NCBI RefSeq assembly: GCF_014204935.1
Contig: NZ_JACHMJ010000001.1
Span: 682,001 to 746,000, forward strand
Reading direction: 5' to 3'
DNA length: 64,000 bases
DNA from: Conyzicola lurida
GTDB lineage: Bacteria; Actinomycetota; Actinomycetes; Actinomycetales; Microbacteriaceae
Below, in pieces: positions 54,855 through 64,000 of this stretch. Below the pieces are notes generated by a model that worked only from the letters and a program-made list of their open reading frames with translations, did no database searches and was not told the DNA's origin. The stretch's first letter is position 1, and each line of letters begins with the position of its first letter. The translations under genes were made by a program, and so were the position numbers.

Positions 54855-56548
54855 TCGAAGAGATCTCGATCCGCAACCTCGGTGTCATCGGCGAAGCCCG
54901 TCTTCCGCTCGGCCCCGGGTTCACCGCGATCACCGGCGAGACCGGCGCGGGCAAGACCATGGTCGTCAGTGCGCTCGGCCTCCTCCTGGGCGAGCGGGCG
55001 GATGCCGCGGCGATCCGTTCCGGCAGCGCCCAGGCCATCGTCGAGGGCCACTGGATCATCGACCCCGACGGTGCGGTCGCCGAGCGCGTGCGCGACGCCG
55101 GGGGAGACCTCGACGACGGCGAACTCATCATCGGCCGCTCCATCTCCGCCGAGGGGCGCGGTCGCGCGACCGTCGGCGGGCGCACCACCCCGGTGAGCGT
55201 GCTCGGCGAGATCGGCGAGCAGCTGGTCGTCGTGCACGGGCAGAGCGACCAGATCCGACTGCGCTCGGCCACCGCCCAGCGCGAAGCCCTCGACCGGTTC
55301 GCCGGCACCGAGCTCTCCGGGCTCGTCGGCACCTACCAAGACGTCTTCCGGCGCTGGCAGGCCAACCAGGGCGAACTCGACGTGCTCATCGCCGAGGGCG
55401 ACCGTCGTGCCCGCGAGGCGGAAGACCTGCGTCTCGCCACCGCCGAGATCGAGGCCGCCGCCCCGCAGCGCGGCGAAGACGTCGAACTCGGCGAACGCGT
55501 CGACCGCCTCACCAACCTCGAAGACCTGCGGCTCGCCGCCGCCCAATCGCTCGACCTGGTCTCCGGACAGAATTCCGACGATGTCGCCGACGCCCTCACT
55601 CTGCTCGACTCCGCGCGCCGCCAGCTCGAGCGCGTCGCGCCGCACGACCCGCAACTGCCGCCCATCGTCGAAGCCCTCGCCGCCGTCGAGATCCAGGTCA
55701 CCGAGATCTCGGGCCAGCTCTCCAGCTACCTCGGCGCGCTCGACACCGACGGCGGGCGCGAACTCGAGGCGCTGCAGGAACGCCGCGCCGAGCTGAATGC
55801 GCTCGTACGCAAGTACGGCCAGTCGCTCGACGAGGTCATCGACTTCCTCGACGCGGGCAGCGGCCGCCTGCTCGAACTCGACACCGACTCCGACCGCATC
55901 GAGGCGCTGCAGGCCGAGGTCGCCTCCGACGAGGCCCTCGTCGTGGAGCTCGCCGGCCGCCTCAGCGCCGTGCGGTCCGCCTACGCCGCCCGCCTCGCCG
56001 AACGCGTCACCGAAGAACTGGGCGCGCTCGCGATGCCCAACGCCCGGTTGACCGTGGCCGTGGAGGACCGTGCCGAGTACTCGCTGAGCGGCAAGGACCA
56101 GGTGTCGATCCTGCTGCAGCCGCATTCCGGCGCCGAGCCGCGCGCTCTCGGCCGTGGCGCGTCCGGCGGCGAGCTGTCGCGCGTGATGCTCGCGATCGAG
56201 GTCGTCATCGCCGGCAACGACCCCGTGCCCACCTTCATCTTCGACGAGGTCGACGCGGGGGTCGGCGGTGCAGCGGCGATCGAGATCGGCCGGCGTCTCG
56301 CCCAGCTCAGCCATAGCGCCCAGGTGATCGTGGTCACCCACCTCGCCCAGGTCGCGGCCTTCGCCACCAACCACCTGCGCGTGCTGAAAGACGTCGACGG
56401 CTCGGTCACCGCGTCGAGTGTCGAACAGCTCGAGGGAGACGACCGCATCGCCGAGATGGCGCGGCTCCTCTCCGGTCTGCAGGACTCCGAGAGCGCGCTC
56501 GCCCACGCCCGCGAACTCATCGATACGGCCCGCGCGCTCGACGCCTGA
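54851..56548 (+). CDS. recN: DNA repair protein RecN
   Basis: A 565-aa SMC-like ATPase: 'GFTAITGETGAGKTMVVSAL' (Walker A), a long central coiled coil with hinge at about residues 150-370, 'LGRGASGGELSRVMLAIEVV' (signature) and 'TFIFDEVDAGVGGAAA' (Walker B). It acts in double-strand break repair. Downstream the 19-mer repeat at 56557-56575 begins 8 bp after the stop. Confidence 0.95.
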   Translation: MIEEISIRNLGVIGEARLPLGPGFTAITGETGAGKTMVVSALGLLLGERADAAAIRSGSAQAIVEGHWIIDPDGAVAERVRDAGGDLDDGELIIGRSISAEGRGRATVGGRTTPVSVLGEIGEQLVVVHGQSDQIRLRSATAQREALDRFAGTELSGLVGTYQDVFRRWQANQGELDVLIAEGDRRAREAEDLRLATAEIEAAAPQRGEDVELGERVDRLTNLEDLRLAAAQSLDLVSGQNSDDVADALTLLDSARRQLERVAPHDPQLPPIVEALAAVEIQVTEISGQLSSYLGALDTDGGRELEALQERRAELNALVRKYGQSLDEVIDFLDAGSGRLLELDTDSDRIEALQAEVASDEALVVELAGRLSAVRSAYAARLAERVTEELGALAMPNARLTVAVEDRAEYSLSGKDQVSILLQPHSGAEPRALGRGASGGELSRVMLAIEVVIAGNDPVPTFIFDEVDAGVGGAAAIEIGRRLAQLSHSAQVIVVTHLAQVAAFATNHLRVLKDVDGSVTASSVEQLEGDDRIAEMARLLSGLQDSESALAHARELIDTARALDA

Positions 56549-56556
56549 TCCGGGCG

Positions 56557-56575
56557 GGCGCCGGCCGCGGCATCC
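56557..56575. repeat. Single copy of the 19-mer intergenic repeat
   Basis: GGCGCCGGCCGCGGCATCC is identical to 17627-17645. The inverted partner arm present in the other cluster is missing here. Confidence 0.75.
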
Positions 56576-56636
56576 CTCGAATGTTTCGCTCGCGTGACGG
56601 TTCGCCGCAGCCGTGCACGAAACCGCAATCGTGGGA

Positions 56637-56642
56637 TACGCT
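56637..56642 (+). promoter_or_regulatory. -10 element of pyrG
   Basis: TACGCT ends 8 nt before the GTG at 56651, without a ribosome-binding site; leaderless or near-leaderless mRNA expected. Confidence 0.45.
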
Positions 56643-56650
56643 AGAACCCC

Positions 56651-58343
<1,693 letters not shown>

Positions 58344-58351
<8 letters not shown>

Positions 58352-59036
58352 GACCGCTTCGGTCCCTGAGCATGTCGACCCGTCGACAGACTCGGGGACC
58401 GGGCTCCTCGCGGACGAGTTCCTCGACCTGCCCGTCGCCTCGAGCGAGGTCGTCTTCCACGGCGCGATCTGGGACGTGCGGCAGGACAAGTTCTTGTACG
58501 CCGGGTCGCAGATCACCCGGGAGTACATCGACCACACGGGCGCCGTCGCGGTGCTCGTGCTGGACGACGAGGACCGGGTCTGCCTGATCCGTCAGTACCG
58601 TCATCCCATCGCCACCCGCGAGTGGGAACTGCCCGCCGGCCTTCTCGACTTCGCGGGGGAGTCGGCGCTCAGCGCCGCCCAGCGCGAGCTCGCCGAAGAG
58701 GTCGACCTCGTGGCGGCCGACTGGGCGCTGCTCGTCGATTTCCACACGTCGCCCGGCGGCAACAACGAGGCGCTGCGCGTCTACCTGGCCCGTGGCATCA
58801 GCGACGCGGCCGAGGTGTTCGAGCGCACCGACGAGGAGTCGGAGATCGAGAAGCGCTGGGTGCCTCTCGACGAGGTCGTCGACGCCGTGCTCGGCCGCCG
58901 GGTGCAGAACTCGATCCTGGCGATCGCGGCGCTCGCCGCGCATACCTCGCGTGCCCGCGGCTGGTCGAGCCTCGCCGACGCGGATTCGCCGTGGCCGCAG
59001 CACCCGGTCGCCCGTCGCCTCGCCCGCTCGGAATGA
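58344..59036 (+). CDS. Nudix hydrolase, ADP-ribose pyrophosphatase type
   Basis: A 230-aa hydrolase. The Nudix box is seen as '[20 protein letters not shown]' followed by 'EVDL'. '[20 protein letters not shown]' and the overall layout match ADP-ribose pyrophosphatase. The start GTG lies in the end of pyrG. The first ~25 codons are written by a near-palindromic sequence (58360-58401), and the N-terminal ~30 residues are not conserved with the family. It overlaps xerD by ATGA. Confidence 0.9.
58360..58401. repeat. Near-palindrome embedded in the 5' end of the Nudix gene
   Basis: The two 21-nt halves (58360-58380, 58381-58401) match as inverted repeats at 17 of 21 positions by my count. The arms have CGGTCCC, GAG and TGTCGAC in common. 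This resembles the widespread extragenic palindrome family with core CCTGAGC-TGTCGA, but lies in coding sequence. Confidence 0.65.
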
Positions 59037-59956
59037 CCGGCGCGGGGTCGGCGCCGCTCGCGATCGCGATCGATCGCTATCTGCGCCACCTCGCGATCGA
59101 GCGCGGGCTCGCGCAGAACACCCTCGACGCCTACCGTCGTGACCTCGACGCCTACGCGGCCTTCCTCGCGGAGCGCGGAATCGAGACCCCCGAGGGCATC
59201 GCGCCCGCCGAGGTCGCCGCGTTCGCCCGGCACCTCGGCTCCCGGCCGGAGGGTGCTTTCGTCGCGTCATCCATGGCCCGCATGCTCTCGTCGGTGCGTG
59301 GACTGCACAAGTTCCTGCTCGGCGAGGGACTGGTCGAGACGGATGCCGCGACCGATACCAAACCGCCGAAACTCGGGTCGCGCCTGCCCAAGGCCATCAC
59401 GATCGAGCAGATGGGTCGGGTGCTCGCCGCGACCGACGGCGACGAACCGCAGCGGCTGCGCGACAAGGCGCTGCTCGAACTGCTCTACGCGACCGGTGCC
59501 CGCATCTCGGAGGCCGTGGCGCTCAACGTCGACGACGTGATCGACGGCGACGTCGTGCGGCTGTTCGGCAAGGGCGGCAAGCAGCGCATCGTGCCGGTCG
59601 GCAGCTACGCGCGCGCGGCGATCGACGACTACCTCGTGCGGGCCCGGCCGACGTTCTCGGTGCGTGGCACGTCGACGCCCGCGCTCTTCCTCGGGGCGCG
59701 TGGGGCACGGGTGTCGCGGCAGAACGCCTGGCTCATCATCCGTGCTGCGGCCGAGCGGGCAGACCTCGGGTTCGAGATCTCCCCGCACACCTTCCGGCAC
59801 TCCTTCGCGACGCACCTGCTGGCGGGCGGCGCCGACGTGCGCGTGGTGCAGGAACTGCTCGGCCACTCCTCGGTCGCGACGACGCAGATCTACACGCTCG
59901 TCACCGCGGACACGCTGCGCGACATGTACACGACAGCGCACCCGCGGGCGCGATAA
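59033..59956 (+). CDS. xerD: Site-specific tyrosine recombinase XerD
   Basis: A 307-aa recombinase. An N-terminal SAM-like core-binding domain ('[19 protein letters not shown]') precedes the catalytic domain. Arg157 ('ATGARISEA'), the lysine in 'GKGGKQRIV', His252 and Arg255 ('[14 protein letters not shown]'), His in 'LLGHSSV' and nucleophile Tyr287 ('TTQIYTLVT') are all present. It resolves chromosome dimers at dif with XerC. It is next to a ParA-type ATPase and scpAB, a common actinobacterial arrangement. Confidence 0.94.
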   Translation: MTGAGSAPLAIAIDRYLRHLAIERGLAQNTLDAYRRDLDAYAAFLAERGIETPEGIAPAEVAAFARHLGSRPEGAFVASSMARMLSSVRGLHKFLLGEGLVETDAATDTKPPKLGSRLPKAITIEQMGRVLAATDGDEPQRLRDKALLELLYATGARISEAVALNVDDVIDGDVVRLFGKGGKQRIVPVGSYARAAIDDYLVRARPTFSVRGTSTPALFLGARGARVSRQNAWLIIRAAAERADLGFEISPHTFRHSFATHLLAGGADVRVVQELLGHSSVATTQIYTLVTADTLRDMYTTAHPRAR

Positions 59957-60053
59957 GGGTGACCCACCGCCGCCTTACGCGCCGGGGCTGACCGCAGCAG
60001 ATACAGTTGTAACGCTCAGCTGATGTGTGGCTGGCAGGAACGGGAGTGACCGC

Positions 60054-60941
60054 GTGACGGCCAAGAAGAACACCGGCGGCGAGCTGTCAGGCCTCGAGAC
60101 GCCGGTAATGGGTCCGACCGGACGACCGGTCACCGCTTTCCCCGTGCCCGCGCCGCTCGGCGAACACGGACCCGCGCGCATCATCACCCTCTGCAACCAG
60201 AAGGGCGGCGTCGGCAAGACGACGACGACCATCAACCTGGCCGCCTCGCTCGCCGAATACGGCCGCAAGGTGCTCGCCATCGACTTCGACCCGCAGGGCG
60301 CGCTCTCCGCCGGACTCGGCGTGCGCAACCACGACGTGCCCACGATCTACGACCTCATGCTCGGCACGCTCAAGAACCCGACCGAGGCGATCGTCGAGAC
60401 CGCCTACCCGGGCCTGCACATCATCCCGGCCAACATCGACCTCTCGGCCGCCGAAGTGCACCTCGTCAACGAGGTCGCGCGCGAGAACATCCTCGCCCGC
60501 GTACTCGCCAAGGTGAGCGACAAGTACGACGTGATCCTCATCGACTGCCAGCCGTCGCTCGGCCTGCTCACCGTGAACGCGCTCACCGCCGCGCACGGCG
60601 TGCTGATCCCGCTCGAGTGCGAGTTCTTCGCACTGCGCGGTGTCGCCCTACTCGTCGAGACCATCGACAAGGTGCGCGACCGTCTGAACCCGGCGCTCGA
60701 GCTCGACGGCATTCTCGCCACCATGTACGACTCGCGCACGCTGCACTCGCGCGAGGTGCTCGAGCGGGTCGTCGACACGTTCGGCAGCAAGGTGTTCGAG
60801 ACCGTCATCGGCCGCACGGTGAAGTTCCCTGACGCGAGCGTCGCCGGCGCACCGATCACGACGTTCGCGCCCGACCACCAGGCCGCAGAGGCGTACCGCC
60901 AGCTCGCACGAGAGTTGATCTTCCGTGGCGCAGCCGCCTAG
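60054..60941 (+). CDS. parA: ParA/Soj-family ATPase upstream of scpA
   Basis: A 295-aa deviant Walker A ATPase: 'ITLCNQKGGVGKTTTTINLA', 'LAIDFDPQGALSAGLGV', 'LIDCQPSLGLLTVNAL'. The GTG at 60054 was chosen because GGGAG lies 7 nt upstream; a GTG at 60027 is possible. A TACAGT at 60002-60007 may be the -10. It has no partner parB here, and in actinobacteria this xerD-linked copy is distinct from the origin-linked parAB. It probably assists chromosome organisation with ScpAB. Confidence 0.88.
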   Translation: MTAKKNTGGELSGLETPVMGPTGRPVTAFPVPAPLGEHGPARIITLCNQKGGVGKTTTTINLAASLAEYGRKVLAIDFDPQGALSAGLGVRNHDVPTIYDLMLGTLKNPTEAIVETAYPGLHIIPANIDLSAAEVHLVNEVARENILARVLAKVSDKYDVILIDCQPSLGLLTVNALTAAHGVLIPLECEFFALRGVALLVETIDKVRDRLNPALELDGILATMYDSRTLHSREVLERVVDTFGSKVFETVIGRTVKFPDASVAGAPITTFAPDHQAAEAYRQLARELIFRGAAA

Positions 60942-61761
60942 CAGCGAGACGGCAGTAGCTCCCGCCGAGAGCACCGATCCGGCGACCTTCCGCGTCAACC
61001 TCGGCAATTTCGACGGACCGTTCGACCTGCTGCTATCGCTCATCGCGAAGCACGAGATGGACATCACCGAGATCTCGCTGAGCATCGTGACGAGCGAGTT
61101 CATCGCCTACCTGCGCGACCTCGACTCAGTCGCGGAGCTCGACCAGGCGTCGGAGTTCCTCGTCGTCGCGGCGACCCTGCTCGACCTCAAGGTCGCGGGC
61201 CTGCTGCCGCAGGGCGAGCTCGTCGACGCCGAAGACGTGGCCCTGTTCGAAGCCCGCGACCTCCTGTTCGCGCGCCTGCTGCAGTACCGCGCGTTCAAGG
61301 AGGCCACCAAGTGGTTCTCCGGACACTTCGACGACGAGGCGACCCGGCACTACCGGTCGGTGCGTCTCGAAGAGAAGTATCGCCAACAGACGCCCGAACT
61401 GGTCTGGACGCTGACGCCCGAGGACTTCGCGGCGCTCGCCGCCCTCGCCATGGCGCCGCGCGAGATCCCCACGGTCGGGCTCGACCACCTGCACGCGCCG
61501 CTCGTCAGCATCCGCGAGCAGGCGTCGCACGTCGTCGCCCTGCTGCGGGGTAACGGCACCATGACCTTCCGCCAGCTCATCGCGGGCGCCGACCTCAAGG
61601 GTGTCGTCATCGCCCGGTTCCTCGCCGTGCTCGAGCTGTACCGCCACGCGGCCATCTCGTTCGAACAGCTCGAACCGCTCGGCGAGCTCAGCATCCGCTG
61701 GAGCGCCGACCACTGGAGCGACGACAGCCTTGCCAATCTGGGAGCCGATTACGATGCCTGA
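60925..61761 (+). CDS. scpA: Segregation and condensation protein A
   Basis: A 278-aa kleisin: 'FRVNLGNFDGPFDLLLSLIA' at the N-terminus is diagnostic, followed by 'DLDSVAELDQASEFLVVAAT' and a C-terminal winged helix ('FRQLIAGADLKGVVIARFLA'). It joins the SMC heads with ScpB. The GTG start lies inside the end of the ParA gene (17-bp overlap); the end overlaps scpB by 8 bp. Confidence 0.94.
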   Translation: MAQPPSSETAVAPAESTDPATFRVNLGNFDGPFDLLLSLIAKHEMDITEISLSIVTSEFIAYLRDLDSVAELDQASEFLVVAATLLDLKVAGLLPQGELVDAEDVALFEARDLLFARLLQYRAFKEATKWFSGHFDDEATRHYRSVRLEEKYRQQTPELVWTLTPEDFAALAALAMAPREIPTVGLDHLHAPLVSIREQASHVVALLRGNGTMTFRQLIAGADLKGVVIARFLAVLELYRHAAISFEQLEPLGELSIRWSADHWSDDSLANLGADYDA

Positions 61762-62329
61762 GCCTGTCACCGCGGAACCGGTCGCACTCGACCGCGCGCT
61801 CGAGGCGATCTTTATGGTCGCCGACGAGCCGCAGAGCCTGGTCAGCATCGCCACCAGCGTGCAGGTCCCGGTCGCCGAGGTGCGCAAGGCGATCGCCCGG
61901 CTCGTCGCCGACTTCGACGGCGAGAACGGGGGAGTTCGTCGCGGTTTCGAACTGCGCGAAGTCGCGGGCGGATGGCGCATCTACGTGCGTGCGGAACTCG
62001 ACGACGTGGTGCGCGACTTCGTGCTCACCCAGAACCCGACGAAACTCAGCCAGGCCGCGCTCGAGACCCTCGCCGTGATCGCCTACAAGCAGCCGATCAG
62101 CCGCGGCGCGGTGGCCTCCATCCGCGCCGTGAACGTCGACTCCGTCGTGCGCACGCTGCTCGGCCGCGGGCTCATCACCGAAAGCTTCACCGACAGTGAG
62201 ACCGGTGCAATTCACTACGCCACAACCGACCTGATGCTCAGCCAGCTCGGAATCAACAGCATCGACGAACTGCCGCACCTCTCGCCGCTGCTCGCCGATG
62301 GATCGGACGGATTCGATGAACGACCATAG
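61754..62329 (+). CDS. scpB: Segregation and condensation protein B
   Basis: A 191-aa protein with two winged helices: 'ALEAIFMVADEPQSLVSIAT' and 'QAALETLAVIAYKQPISRGA', then 'LLGRGLITESFTDSETGA'. It dimerises and binds ScpA in the condensin complex. It starts inside scpA and its end overlaps the rluB start. Confidence 0.94.
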   Translation: MPEPVTAEPVALDRALEAIFMVADEPQSLVSIATSVQVPVAEVRKAIARLVADFDGENGGVRRGFELREVAGGWRIYVRAELDDVVRDFVLTQNPTKLSQAALETLAVIAYKQPISRGAVASIRAVNVDSVVRTLLGRGLITESFTDSETGAIHYATTDLMLSQLGINSIDELPHLSPLLADGSDGFDERP

Positions 62330-63134
62330 CCCCGCCACCGACAGCTACAGCAACCCCGAGGGCGAGCGCCTGCAGAAAGTCATGGCCGCCGCGGGCGTCG
62401 CCTCGCGCCGCGTCTGCGAAGACCTCATCGCCGCCGGCCGCGTCGCGGTCAACGGCGTGCGCGTCGAGGAGCCCGGCCGCCGCGTGCTGCCCACCGACCT
62501 CGTGTCGGTCGACGGCAAGGCCATCCAGCTCGACACCACGAAGCTGTACATCATGCTCAACAAGCCGGTCGGCATCGTGTCGTCGCTCAACGACGACCGC
62601 GGACGCCCCGACCTGCGCCGCTACACGAGCATGTTCGACGAGCGCCTGTTCAACGTCGGCCGCCTCGACGCGCAGACGTCGGGCCTGCTGCTGCTGACCA
62701 ACGACGGCGAGCTCGCGCACATCCTCGCGCACCCCTCGTTCGGCGTGCTCAAGACCTACATCGCCAAGGTCGAGGGCGTCGTCAACCAGCACACGATCAA
62801 CAAGCTGGTCGGCGGCATCGAGCTCGAAGACGGGCTGATCGAGGCCGACAAGGCCCGCATCATCGGCACCCCCTCGAACGACGAGACCGTCGTCGAGGTG
62901 ACGCTGCACTCGGGACGCAACCGCATCGTGCGCCGCATGCTCGAAGAGGTCGGCCACCCGGTGATCGACCTCGTGCGCCGCCAGTTCGGACCCCTGCACC
63001 TCGGCAGCCTCGCCCCCGACGCCATGCGCGACCTCACCAAGGAAGAAGTGGGCGAGCTGCTCACCATCTCCCGCGGCGGCAAGGTTTCCGCAGCGTCCGA
63101 CGGTGAGACGGAGAAAGACGACAGCGATGACTGA
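62316..63134 (+). CDS. rluB: 23S rRNA pseudouridine synthase, RluB/RsuA family
   Basis: A 272-aa synthase. An S4 domain ('GERLQKVMAAAGVASRRVCE') is followed by the catalytic domain with the Asp in 'NVGRLDAQTSGLLLLTNDGE' and 'LHSGRNRIVRRMLEEVGHPV'. It modifies helix 89/90 of 23S rRNA in homologues. An ATG at 62298 would add six residues. It overlaps scpB and tyrA. Confidence 0.92.
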   Translation: MNDHSPATDSYSNPEGERLQKVMAAAGVASRRVCEDLIAAGRVAVNGVRVEEPGRRVLPTDLVSVDGKAIQLDTTKLYIMLNKPVGIVSSLNDDRGRPDLRRYTSMFDERLFNVGRLDAQTSGLLLLTNDGELAHILAHPSFGVLKTYIAKVEGVVNQHTINKLVGGIELEDGLIEADKARIIGTPSNDETVVEVTLHSGRNRIVRRMLEEVGHPVIDLVRRQFGPLHLGSLAPDAMRDLTKEEVGELLTISRGGKVSAASDGETEKDDSDD

Positions 63135-64000
63135 CCGGCGTCTCGCCGGCCCCGTGCGCATCGTCGGTACCGGCCTGCTCGGCACCAGCATCGCCCTCGC
63201 GCTCCGTGCGCGCGGCGTCGACGTGGCGCTCGCCGACATCTCGCCGTCGAGCCTCGCGCTCGCCATCGACTACGGCGCCGGCCGGGCTGCCCAGCCCGAC
63301 GACACCCCCGAGCTGATCGTCGTCTGCGTGCCGCCGGACGTCGTCGCCCGCATCGCCGCGCAAGAACTCCGCGAGTTCCCGAACGCGCTCGTCACCGACG
63401 TGGCGAGCGTCAAGGTCGCGCCCCTGCGCGAGCTGATCGAGCTCGGCGCCGACGTCTCCCGGTACATCGGCTCGCACCCCATGGCCGGCCGCGAACGCAG
63501 CGGCGCCATCGCGGCGCGCGCCGACCTGTTCATCGGACGCCCCTGGGTGATCGCGGGCCACGACGGCATCAGCTACGGCCGCGCCGCCCAGGTGGAACAG
63601 CTCGCCCTCGACCTCGGCGCCATCCCGATCGAGATGACCGCGGAGGATCACGACCGCAACGTCGCCCTCGTCTCGCACACCCCACAGGTGATCTCCTCTC
63701 TGCTCGCCGCCAGACTGACCGATGCCACCGACGCGGCCACGTCGCTTGCCGGACAGGGACTGCGCGACACCACGCGCATCGCCGCCAGCGACCCCGAACT
63801 CTGGGTACAGATCCTGCGCGCCAACGCCCCCGAGATCACCGGCATCCTGCGCGCGTACCGTGACGACCTCGACCGGGCTATCAGTACACTCGAGGCCCCG
63901 GATGTCGCTGGTGCACGCCGCGCCCTCGCCGAACTCATCGCGGGTGGCAACACCGGCGTCGCCCGCCTGCCCGGCAAGCACGGCCAGGCCAAACACTTCA
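63127..64000 (+). CDS. tyrA: Prephenate dehydrogenase, 3' end outside the window
   Basis: The first 291 residues are visible and the frame is open at the right edge. It has a Rossmann motif 'VRIVGTGLLGTSIALALRAR', 'TDVASVKVAPLRELIE', 'GSHPMAGRERSG' (catalytic His region) and 'DHDRNVALVSHTPQVISSLL'. It oxidises prephenate to 4-hydroxyphenylpyruvate in tyrosine synthesis, or arogenate to tyrosine. The ATG overlaps the end of rluB by 8 bp. Usually cmk and der follow in actinobacteria. Confidence 0.93.
   Translation, partial: MTDRRLAGPVRIVGTGLLGTSIALALRARGVDVALADISPSSLALAIDYGAGRAAQPDDTPELIVVCVPPDVVARIAAQELREFPNALVTDVASVKVAPLRELIELGADVSRYIGSHPMAGRERSGAIAARADLFIGRPWVIAGHDGISYGRAAQVEQLALDLGAIPIEMTAEDHDRNVALVSHTPQVISSLLAARLTDATDAATSLAGQGLRDTTRIAASDPELWVQILRANAPEITGILRAYRDDLDRAISTLEAPDVAGARRALAELIAGGNTGVARLPGKHGQAKHF

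Noticed and set aside
60054-60941. Origin-linked parAB partition locus
   Set aside because: There is no parB, gidB or parS-like site nearby; xerD-parA-scpAB is a separate conserved arrangement.

Overview
The window is a high-GC actinobacterial chromosome segment, most likely from the family Microbacteriaceae (Micrococcales). This rests on the strong G/C bias at codon third positions, many GTG starts, long runs of genes overlapping by 4 bp, the 16S sequence, and actinobacterial synteny (infC-rpmI-rplT-trmH/pheST, arginine operon, tlyA-nadK-recN, pyrG-nudix-xerD-parA-scpAB-rluB-tyrA). Nearly all genes lie on the + strand.

1-10430: a translationally coupled operon for uptake and deamination of a purine-like or other amidine/aminoheterocycle compound. 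It holds an amidohydrolase (cut by the window edge), a family 5 binding protein, two permeases, a fused double ATPase, an adenosine-deaminase-family enzyme, an adenine-deaminase-like enzyme and a GntR/UTRA regulator. An acyl-CoA-dehydrogenase-fold flavoprotein follows. 10567-17508: a divergent FadR/FCD regulator and a six-gene operon (MFS transporter, two-domain Dha-type kinase, RpiB-like isomerase, TPI-like isomerase, TIM-barrel enzyme, NAD-dependent oxidoreductase). Together these fit a complete decarboxylating D-apionate pathway through L-erythrulose to D-erythrose 4-phosphate. The operon ends at a clear terminator.

17560-27600: a palindromic intergenic repeat cluster, a small hypothetical protein, rmuC, an MmsA-type dehydrogenase, a second palindromic cluster, a DUF1844 protein, infC (AUC start) with rpmI and rplT, a SpoU-type methyltransferase, and a glutamate-type ABC transporter (gluABCD). 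27614-41868: pheST, then about 1.6 kb of lower-GC DNA with one unrecognised membrane protein. Next comes the arginine biosynthesis operon argCJBDF, a multispanning membrane protein, argGH and a small membrane peptide. No argR lies where it is often found. 41889-44602: mpg, tyrS and a membrane hypothetical.

44603-50590: a complete rrn operon (tandem promoters, 16S, tRNA-free spacer, 23S, 5S, terminator). 50704-64000: a TPR-like protein with a disordered Arg/Gly/Asp N-terminus, a HAD-IIA phosphatase, a 57-aa protein, tlyA (apparently AUC start), nadK, recN, pyrG, a Nudix hydrolase, xerD, a ParA-type ATPase, scpA, scpB, rluB and the first part of tyrA.

Three sequence-level signals stand out. 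One is a 12-mer, GGATGCCGCGGC, found in genes always in one reading frame and also as arms of intergenic hairpins. The second is a GGGGGAG heptamer almost confined to the + strand. The third is a set of genes whose start codon lies only 6-8 nt after a TANNNT -10 box, which implies leaderless mRNAs.
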